Assembly: GCA_022839625.1 (NCBI GenBank)
Contig: JALHJL010000066.1
Coordinates: 1 to 18,774 of the forward strand
DNA from: Phycisphaerales bacterium
GTDB taxonomy: Bacteria; Planctomycetota; Phycisphaerae; UBA1845; Fen-1342
Direction: 5' to 3'
Length of the DNA: 18,774 nucleotides
Shown: positions 13,070 to 18,774 of the stretch, piece by piece
How the letters are laid out: each line of letters opens with the position of its first letter
How positions within the stretch are numbered: the first letter of the stretch is position 1
Position numbers and translations under genes: made by a program
Notes under the pieces: model-generated
What the model saw: the letters and a program-made list of their open reading frames with translations, nothing else
Database searches by the model: none
Told to the model about the DNA's origin: nothing

Positions 13070-15694
13070 ATGCACGGGTCGGGGAGTCGGCCTCCGCAAC
13101 ATCCGGCGTTGACCGTCGGCGACGCGCTGCGAAGTGCGCCGCGCCCGCGGCCGCTTCTGTTACCTGCCATCGCGCTCGCGGCGGGTATTTGGCTCTCCGA
13201 CCAGGTTGGCGTGATGGCGCCCGCGAGCCGCACGGCCGTCGGCCTGGCGCCGTCACTGGGCTTGGCGCTGTTCCTCCTGTGCCTCTGGCGCGGCGCCGGC
13301 CGCACCGTGCTGGTCAGCCTGGCGGCCGCGGTCGCGCTCGCCGCTGGTTTCGCGCGTCACCAGGGTCTGTCCGACCTGTCACCGCAGCATCTGGTACACG
13401 CCCTGGGCGAGGAGCCTGTGCTGACGCGGATGTCGGGGCGGATCGTCACTCCGCCGATCGAGCGGGCGGCGCTCAAGCTGAACCCGTTCTTGCCGTTTGA
13501 CCCGGCGCCGCGCACGCAGTTCGTCCTGGCCGTGGATGCGTTGCGCACGAGCGACCCGCCGGCCGCGGCCAGCGGCAACCTCCGGGTCAACATCGAGGCG
13601 GACGGGCTGGACTTGCGGCTGGGGCAGCGCGTGCACGTAACCGGACGGCTGTGGCGTTTGTTCGGCCCCCGGAACCCGGGAGAGACGGACTGGTCGCGCT
13701 GGTACCGGCAGCAGGGCATCGACGCGGGGCTGACGGTGCCGGGCGCGGCGCACGTCGCGGTTCTGCCCGACTCCATCGCGTGGCCGCATCGGCTGGTGAA
13801 CGCTTTGCGCTGCCGGGCGCAGAGCCTGTTGTACGAGCCGTACAGCGACCTCGAGACGGATGAGTCGGTCCGGCTGCTGGACGTGATGATCCTCGGACAG
13901 CGCCGTGTGGCCGACCGGGCGCTCAACGAAGCGTTCCTGCGGGCGGGCGGCATGCACTTCCTGGCGGTCAGCGGGTTCAACGTCATGGTGCTGGCCGGGA
14001 CGGCGTGGTGGTTCGTGCGGCGAATCCTGCGCGGCGGAGAGCGCCTCGCCGCCGTGGTCGCGACTGCTGCCAGCGTGCTGTTTGCGTTGATCTCGGAGCC
14101 GAACGCCCCGGTCCTGCGGGCGGCCATCACGGTGGTGGCGATGGCGGCAGGACGGGCCGTGGGGCGTCCGGTCTGCGTGCTGAATTCGCTGGCGCTCGCC
14201 GCCGGAGCCCTTCTGCTCTGGAGTCCGAATGAGCTGTTCCGGGCTGCGTTCCAGCTTTCGTTCACCCAGGTGCTCGTGCTGATTACCCTTGTCCCCGCCG
14301 TCTACCGGGCCCTGTTGTCACGCCGCAGCGACGACGGGCCGCCGCCCGAGGCCCGCAGTGTGTGGCAGCTCGCGCGGCGGGCCGCGCTGCGCGCCGCGGC
14401 CGGCCTGCTGCTCGTGTGCCTGTGCACGTGGGCAAGCGCGCTGCCGCTCGTGCTGTGGCACTTTGGCCGGTTCACGCCCTGGGGCTGGCTGGGCACTGTG
14501 CCCCTCACGCCGCTGGTCACGCTGATCACGGTGCTGAGCCCGGTCGCGGTGGCCGCGAACGCGGTGCTGCCCGCGGCGGGCGCCTGGGCCAGCACCGGCT
14601 TGCACGGGCTGGCCGATCTGCTGCTGTGGAGCGTCCGGCTGTTCGAGAAACTGCCGGGGTCCGTCATCGACTGCCGGCAACCGCCGCTGTGGTTGGTGGT
14701 GTCCACTTACGGCGTGCTGCTCTTACTGCTCGTGACCCGGCGGGCGCGATCTGACCCGACGCGCACACCGCGACCCCGGCGGGCGCCGCTGGTGCATGGT
14801 GTGACGCTCTTGCGGATCACGTCGGCGGCGCTGGTTGCGATAGCCTGGACCGGCTGGACGATTCTGCCGGCGGGACAAGGCACAGGCCACGCGTTTCACG
14901 TGCTCGCGGCCGGCAACGGCGGTGCCATGCTGCTGGCGACGCCGAACGGCAGCGCCGCGGTTTTCGACGTGGGCACCGACACGAACTCCGACGTTGGTGA
15001 GGCGACGGCCAATGCGCTGCGGGCGCTGGGCATACGGCGAGTCGACGCCGTGGTGATCTCGCATGGCAACATCGACCATTACAGCGGGTTGCCCACGCTG
15101 ATGCGCCGCATACCGGTGGAACGCTGGCTGACCAACGCGCACTTCGCCGGCCAGGACGACCCGCGCGGGCCGTTGCAGGAACTACTGGGGCACCTCCCTC
15201 GCCGTGACCTGCTGCCCGCCGCCTTGCACGCCGGCGATTCGCTCCAGGTCGGCGACGTGGAGCTTGACGTGCTGTGGCCGCCGGCGGACCTCGACGAAAC
15301 GTGGTCGGTCAATGACCGCTCGCTGGTGCTGCGCGCGGACATCCGTGGCTGCACGGTCCTCCTGACCGGGGACATCGAGACGAGCGCTTTGTCGGCCCTG
15401 TTGGCGGCGGAACGGGAAGGGCGGGTCGACCTGAAAGCCGATGTGCTGATCGCTCCGCACCACGGCCAGGTGATTCCGCGCGTGACCGCGGACTTTCTGG
15501 CCGCCGTGGCGCCGCGCGTGGTTATCGCCTCCACGCGCACCCCGCGGCCAAAGCTGGAGGCGCTGGTGGCTGAAACCCTGGGGGAGGTAGCCCGCGCGCT
15601 ATTGACGGTCGAGGCGGGGGCGGTCGTGGTGCGCGTTGGCCCGGACGGCCAGTTCGCGACGGAAACGCCGTACGAGCCGCGGACGCGGCGGTAG
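13070..15694 (+). CDS. comEC: ComEC/Rec2 DNA-uptake channel protein
   Basis: ComEC carries single-stranded DNA across the inner membrane during natural transformation. From the ATG at 13070 the product is 874 residues. Order: two to three membrane helices and an OB-like DUF4131 region (about 1-240), the Competence membrane domain with the signature MHFLAVSGFNVMVLAG (about 300-320) and several further helices to about residue 600, then a metallo-beta-lactamase-like domain. In that domain the canonical metal motif HxHxDH or HxDxDH reads H665-G-N667-I-D669-H670, with asparagine in the middle ligand position; LLTGDIE and LIAPHHGQ follow. The start has no clear ribosome binding site; TACAGT at 13057-13062 is a weak -10 that would give a nearly leaderless transcript. 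The extension of the frame upstream overlaps purE and is not homologous. Confidence 0.93.
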   Translation: MHGSGSRPPQHPALTVGDALRSAPRPRPLLLPAIALAAGIWLSDQVGVMAPASRTAVGLAPSLGLALFLLCLWRGAGRTVLVSLAAAVALAAGFARHQGLSDLSPQHLVHALGEEPVLTRMSGRIVTPPIERAALKLNPFLPFDPAPRTQFVLAVDALRTSDPPAAASGNLRVNIEADGLDLRLGQRVHVTGRLWRLFGPRNPGETDWSRWYRQQGIDAGLTVPGAAHVAVLPDSIAWPHRLVNALRCRAQSLLYEPYSDLETDESVRLLDVMILGQRRVADRALNEAFLRAGGMHFLAVSGFNVMVLAGTAWWFVRRILRGGERLAAVVATAASVLFALISEPNAPVLRAAITVVAMAAGRAVGRPVCVLNSLALAAGALLLWSPNELFRAAFQLSFTQVLVLITLVPAVYRALLSRRSDDGPPPEARSVWQLARRAALRAAAGLLLVCLCTWASALPLVLWHFGRFTPWGWLGTVPLTPLVTLITVLSPVAVAANAVLPAAGAWASTGLHGLADLLLWSVRLFEKLPGSVIDCRQPPLWLVVSTYGVLLLLLVTRRARSDPTRTPRPRRAPLVHGVTLLRITSAALVAIAWTGWTILPAGQGTGHAFHVLAAGNGGAMLLATPNGSAAVFDVGTDTNSDVGEATANALRALGIRRVDAVVISHGNIDHYSGLPTLMRRIPVERWLTNAHFAGQDDPRGPLQELLGHLPRRDLLPAALHAGDSLQVGDVELDVLWPPADLDETWSVNDRSLVLRADIRGCTVLLTGDIETSALSALLAAEREGRVDLKADVLIAPHHGQVIPRVTADFLAAVAPRVVIASTRTPRPKLEALVAETLGEVARALLTVEAGAVVVRVGPDGQFATETPYEPRTRR

Positions 15695-15833
15695 CGCGCG
15701 GGGGCGGGACTGGTCGCGCCGGCGGGTGGGCGGTGCGGCCGGCAAGCGTGTGGCGCGCGCTTTACAAGTGGGGCGGGATAGGGTCAGATGCACACTGGTG
15801 GATAGGCCCTCGATAGGGCGCAGGAGGCACCCG

Positions 15834-16241
15834 ATGAAGCTCTGGCACGTTGGAATCGTGAGCCTGGTGACGTTGTTCCTGGCAGCCTGTGCGCAGCAAC
15901 CGACGGAAGTCACCCTCCAACCCGAAGCGACGAACGATTCGCTGGCCCAGTTGGACGGACCACCGGGCGGCGTCGATCCCTATGCGACCGACCCGTATGC
16001 TGCGGACACCCTGACTCGTCCGCAGGACACGGGCGCGGGCGGGAGAGAGACGCGGCTGATCTCCGGCCGGTTGCCGGCCGGGGCCCGTGTGCACGTCATA
16101 CAGAAGGGTGACACATACTACTCGCTGGCCCGCAAGTACTACAACGACCAGGCCAAGTGGAAGCAGATCTACGAGGCCAACCGCAGCCGCTACCCGGACA
16201 AGGACAGGATTCCGGTCGGCGGGGAGCTGGTCATCCCGTAG
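15834..16241 (+). CDS. LysM-domain lipoprotein
   Basis: The 135-residue product begins with a lipoprotein signal, MKLWHVGIVSLVTLFLAAC, giving lipobox LAAC and lipidated C19. A Pro/Asp/Thr-rich linker (about 20-80) leads to one C-terminal LysM domain: VHVIQKGDTYYSLARKYYND, then WKQIYEANRSRYPDKDRIPVGGELVIP. LysM binds N-acetylglucosamine in peptidoglycan, so this is probably a cell-wall-attached envelope lipoprotein. AGGAGG at 15822-15827, 6 bases before the ATG, fixes the start. A small hairpin (GCCCT/AGGGC, 15806-15819) sits 2 bases before that site and could modulate its access. It stands 139 bp after comEC and 64 bp before recG. No catalytic domain is present. Confidence 0.92.
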   Translation: MKLWHVGIVSLVTLFLAACAQQPTEVTLQPEATNDSLAQLDGPPGGVDPYATDPYAADTLTRPQDTGAGGRETRLISGRLPAGARVHVIQKGDTYYSLARKYYNDQAKWKQIYEANRSRYPDKDRIPVGGELVIP

Positions 16242-16270
16242 CCGGCGGCGACGCAGCCGCGCTCGGGAGT

Positions 16271-16303
16271 GGCACAGCCACCCCCGGCTGTGTTGGCACA
16301 CAG
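16271..16303 (+). repeat. Overlapping hairpins just before recG
   Basis: CACAGCC (16273-16279) pairs with GGCTGTG (16286-16292). A second stem, CTGTGT (16288-16293) with ACACAG (16298-16303), shares bases with the first, so only one can form at a time. The second ends 2 bases before the recG ATG. No Shine-Dalgarno sequence is visible. It may be a dispersed repeat that settled in the recG leader. Confidence 0.5.
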
Positions 16304-16305
16304 CG

Positions 16306-18567
16306 ATGGTTGCCCTGCGCAGCGACAGCCCGATTCAGTACGTCAAAGGAATCGGACCCAAGCGGGCCGAGTGGTTCGCGACGATCGGGGTCCAGACCGT
16401 AGCCGACCTGCTCGAGTACTTCCCCTTCCGTCACGAGAGCGATCGCGGCGAGGTCGCCATCGAGGACCTCGCGCCGGGGGCCAACGTCACCGTTCGTGGT
16501 GAGGTGGTCGAGGTTGGCGGGCGGCGGCCCGCGCTGCGCTGCGAGATCGATGACGGCACCGGCACCTGCGTGCTGCGCTGGTTCGACCAACGGTACGGGG
16601 CACGCGGGCTCTTTCGCGGCGCAATGGTCATCGCTACCGGCCGTGTGCAGGTCTACGACGGCCAGCCGGAGCTGGTCCACCCGCGAGTGCAGGTCTTCGA
16701 CCCGAACGCCGTGCTGCTTGCGGCTGCCGGCGGACCGCGGCGCGTCGGCGTGTATCGGGGCAACGACACGCTCAAGTCGCCGCTCATTCGCCGCGCTGTA
16801 CTCAACGTCCTCGCGCAGTCGCACCTGCCCGTCACCGAGACGCTGCCGCCGCGCCTGCTCGCCAAACACAAGCTGCCGACGCGCGAGCAGGCCGTCCGGC
16901 AGATGCACTGCCCGTCCAGCGACGGGCAGCTGGCCCGGGCCCGTACGCGGCTGGCCTATGAGGAATTCCTGCTCATGGAGCTGGCGATGGCCCTGCGGCG
17001 GCGCAAGCGCCTGGCGCTCCAGGCCGGACAGAAGCTCCACGTCACGCCGGAGATCGATCAGCGCATCCGCGCGCGCTTCCCTTTCACGCTGACCGCCGCG
17101 CAGGATGAAGCGCTCGCGGAGATTTCCGGCGACCTGCGGAGCGGGCGGCCGATGACGCGCCTGTTGCAGGGAGACGTGGGCAGCGGGAAGACGGTAGTCG
17201 CGCTGTATGCGTGCCTGGCGGCCGTCGCCAATGGCAAGCAGGCGGCCATCATGGCCCCGACGGAGATTCTCGCGCAGCAGCATTTCACGAACATCGACCG
17301 CTACCTGCGCGACAGCCGCGTGCGGTACGTGCTTCTCCGCGGCAAGCTCGGCAAGAAGGAGCGGACCGAGGCGCTGGCCGCGATCGAGCGGGGCGAGATC
17401 GACCTGGTGGTGGGCACCCAGGCCCTGATTCAGAAGGACGTCGCGTTCAATCACCTCGCGGTCGTGATCGTGGACGAGCAGCACAAGTTCGGTGTGTTGC
17501 AGCGCCACGAATTTCGCACCAAGGGTCCCATGCCGCACTACCTGGTGATGACCGCGACGCCGATCCCGCGGACGTTGGCGATGACGGTCTTCGGCGATCT
17601 GGACGTGTCGCTGATCCGGCAGTCGCCGCCCGGCCGCGGCCAGATCATCACGAAGGTCGTGACGGGCCGGCAATGGGCTACGGTGATGGGCTACGTGCGT
17701 CAGCGCCTGGAGCAGGGGGAGCAGGCGTACGTGGTGTGTCCGCAGATTGGGGAAGCGACGAAGCGACGAAGCGACGAAGCCACGGAGGACAGCGATGAAG
17801 CGACGAAGCGACGAAGCGACGAAGGGGTCGTTTCCCACGTTCCCAGTTTCCCACGTTCCCACGCCTCGGGCGGCGGTGGCCTCATCGCGGTGACGGACGC
17901 CTATCGGCGCCTGTGCGAGGGACCGTGGCGCGGACTCAACGTCGGGCTGCTGCACGGGTCGCTGCGGAGCGCGGAGAAGCAGGCCACCATCGAGGCGTTC
18001 ACGGCCGGCCGATTGCACGCGCTCGTGGCGACCACGGTGGTCGAGGTCGGCGTCGACGTGCCGAATGCGACGATCATGGTCGTGGAGCATGCCGAGCGCT
18101 ATGGACTCTCGCAGCTTCACCAGCTCCGCGGTCGGGTCGGCCGCGGCAGCAAGAACAGTCTGTGTGTTCTAGTAGCGCGCGGCCGCAGCAACAGAGCCCC
18201 AAGCGCAAGCGCGGGGCCCATCGGCCAAGTCGACCGGGGACCGTTCACGGCGGACAGCGCGGCGCCCAGCACCCCGGCCGCCGAACGGCTGGCCGTGATG
18301 GCCCAGACGACGGACGGCTTCCAGATCGCCGAGGCCGACTTGCGGCAGCGCGGGCCCGGGCAGCTCTTCGGGACGCGACAGCACGGCCTGCCGGAATTGC
18401 ACGTGGCGAACATCGTCGAGGACTTCAGCCTGCTGGAGCAAGCTCGGCAGGATGCGTTCGAGATTGTCGCCAAAGATCCCACCCTCTCACGCCCCGAACA
18501 CCAGGCGCTCATTCCCGCGCTCAAGAAGATGTTTGGGCAGAGACTGGCTCTGATCGACGCGGCGTAG
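16306..18567 (+). CDS. recG: ATP-dependent DNA helicase RecG with two repeat-derived insertions
   Basis: RecG remodels stalled replication forks and Holliday junctions. From the ATG at 16306 it is 753 residues, about 60 more than E. coli RecG. Order: helix-hairpin-helix-like IQYVKGIGPKRAEWF, wedge OB-fold (about 62-130), helicase lobe 1 with Walker A GDVGSGKT (289-296), MAPTEILAQQH, DEQH box (390-393) in DEQHKFGVLQR, and TATPIPRTLAM; lobe 2 with VGLLHGSL, TTVVEVGVDVPNAT and QLRGRVGRG; then TDGFQIAEADLRQRGPGQLFGTRQHG. Two stretches have no family counterpart: about residues 484-525 (lobe 2, after AYVVCPQIGE) and about 626-658 (after LCVLVAR). Both coincide with repeat DNA and keep the frame, and all motifs are intact, so the gene is probably functional. 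The start lacks a ribosome binding site. Confidence 0.95.
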   Translation: MVALRSDSPIQYVKGIGPKRAEWFATIGVQTVADLLEYFPFRHESDRGEVAIEDLAPGANVTVRGEVVEVGGRRPALRCEIDDGTGTCVLRWFDQRYGARGLFRGAMVIATGRVQVYDGQPELVHPRVQVFDPNAVLLAAAGGPRRVGVYRGNDTLKSPLIRRAVLNVLAQSHLPVTETLPPRLLAKHKLPTREQAVRQMHCPSSDGQLARARTRLAYEEFLLMELAMALRRRKRLALQAGQKLHVTPEIDQRIRARFPFTLTAAQDEALAEISGDLRSGRPMTRLLQGDVGSGKTVVALYACLAAVANGKQAAIMAPTEILAQQHFTNIDRYLRDSRVRYVLLRGKLGKKERTEALAAIERGEIDLVVGTQALIQKDVAFNHLAVVIVDEQHKFGVLQRHEFRTKGPMPHYLVMTATPIPRTLAMTVFGDLDVSLIRQSPPGRGQIITKVVTGRQWATVMGYVRQRLEQGEQAYVVCPQIGEATKRRSDEATEDSDEATKRRSDEGVVSHVPSFPRSHASGGGGLIAVTDAYRRLCEGPWRGLNVGLLHGSLRSAEKQATIEAFTAGRLHALVATTVVEVGVDVPNATIMVVEHAERYGLSQLHQLRGRVGRGSKNSLCVLVARGRSNRAPSASAGPIGQVDRGPFTADSAAPSTPAAERLAVMAQTTDGFQIAEADLRQRGPGQLFGTRQHGLPELHVANIVEDFSLLEQARQDAFEIVAKDPTLSRPEHQALIPALKKMFGQRLALIDAA
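17752..17861. repeat. In-frame tandem repeats inside recG
   Basis: The octamer GAAGCGAC occurs three times at 17752-17775 and three times at 17797-17820; the two blocks are 45 bp apart, again 15 codons. Right after, TTTCCCACGTTCCCA occurs twice (17831-17845 and 17847-17861, 16-bp period). The encoded text is EATKRRSDEATEDSDEATKR followed by HVPSFPRSH. Confidence 0.88.
18196..18217. repeat. GC-rich palindrome inside the second recG insertion
   Basis: GCCCC (18196-18200) and GGGGC (18213-18217) form the outer stem, and GCGC-AA-GCGC (18203-18212) an inner one. I recall similar text as a common dispersed repeat in planctomycete genomes, but cannot check that here. It codes for RAPSASAG in recG. 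Confidence 0.6.
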
Positions 18568-18663
18568 ACGGCCGGCCGCACTCCGGGCAGCGCAACTCTT
18601 GACGCCGTGGGCCGGCGGTGACCTGCTCCCCAGAATCTGATGCAGGTGTTCTGAGAGTCCAAT

Positions 18664-18774
18664 GCCCGGCGTCGTGACGTGGCCGCAGCCGAGGCGGCAA
18701 AGCAGAGCTTTGCCCTACTGGAGACCGGCGCCCGGCGTCGTGACGTGGCCGCAGCCGAGGCGGCAAAGCAGAGC
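18664..18774. repeat. 45-bp direct repeat with hairpin at the right edge
   Basis: An identical 45-bp sequence starts at 18664 and again at 18730 (66-bp period); the second copy ends exactly at the window edge, so more copies may follow. Each begins GCCCGGCGTCGTGACGTGG and ends GGCAAAGCAGAGC. After the first copy the text continues TTTGCC, completing the hairpin GGCAAAGC-AGA-GCTTTGCC. It lies downstream of recG. Confidence 0.85.

Noticed and set aside
15761..15790. Promoter for the LysM gene (TTTACA at 15761)
   Set aside because: No acceptable -10 box at 16-18 bp; the gene may be read from further upstream.
17752..17861. Possible CRISPR array
   Set aside because: Repeats are 8 and 15 bp, there are no unique spacers of regular length, and the stretch is translated in frame within recG.
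16231..18120. 629-codon open frame on the minus strand opposite recG
   Set aside because: Antisense of the RecG helicase motifs; no ribosome binding site and no recognisable domain.
18521..18766. Minus-strand frame containing LRCPECGRP, zinc-ribbon-like
   Set aside because: One CxxC only, runs into the recG 3' end, and half of it is encoded by the 45-bp direct repeat; not enough for a gene.
18664..18774. Possible CRISPR array at the right edge
   Set aside because: Only two 45-bp copies with a 21-bp gap are visible, the repeat is not of usual CRISPR form, and no cas gene is present.

Overview
This is a high-GC bacterial chromosome segment carrying housekeeping, envelope and carbohydrate genes. 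There is no phage, transposase, CRISPR array, rRNA or tRNA that I can recognise. The best guess at source is a member of the Planctomycetota, perhaps Phycisphaerae-like. That rests on gene style (multi-zinc-ribbon protein with a two-helix membrane tail, a secreted CxxC thioredoxin-fold protein, many lipoproteins, a single nusA) and on numerous short palindromic repeats of a kind I associate with that phylum. It is an inference; no marker gene proves it.

Layout. 1-420 (-): start of a secreted thioredoxin-fold protein, cut by the window edge. 421-1634: a long gene-poor stretch with a good minus-strand promoter, a very strong ribosome binding site on a 12-codon ORF, dispersed hairpins, and a nusA leader ending in a terminator-like hairpin. 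1635-3119 (+): nusA, not flanked by its usual rimP and infB partners. 5450-3161 (-): two related lipoproteins followed by a FecCD-type ABC permease, packed with 1-3 bp gaps. 5614-6378 (+): zinc-ribbon membrane protein. 6424-11112: a carbohydrate locus with beta-phosphoglucomutase (-) divergent from a large-capped HAD hydrolase and a GH65 glycoside phosphorylase (+). 12412-11366 (-): polyprenol-phosphate type GT2 glycosyltransferase. 12505-18567 (+): purE, comEC, a LysM lipoprotein and recG, all in one direction.

How the genes fit together. GH65 phosphorylases release beta-glucose 1-phosphate from alpha-glucosides, and beta-phosphoglucomutase turns that into glucose 6-phosphate, so the 6.4-11.1 kb locus reads as phosphorolytic disaccharide use. 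The HAD protein between them is probably another phosphatase or phosphomutase, of unknown substrate. The comEC and recG pair links DNA import and DNA repair only by position.

The most striking non-gene signal is the density of small repeats, several of which sit in frame inside protein-coding genes: a 45-bp-period palindromic pair in the GH65 gene, an octamer tandem array plus a 16-bp-period repeat in recG, and a GC-rich palindrome in a second recG insertion. Others lie between genes, including a nested inverted repeat upstream of pgmB and a 45-bp direct repeat at the right end. I did not find a clearly new defence or mobile system. The best candidates for undescribed biology are the lipoprotein pair plus permease operon, the HAD/GH65 locus with altered active-site motifs, the nusA leader, and the coding-tolerant repeats.
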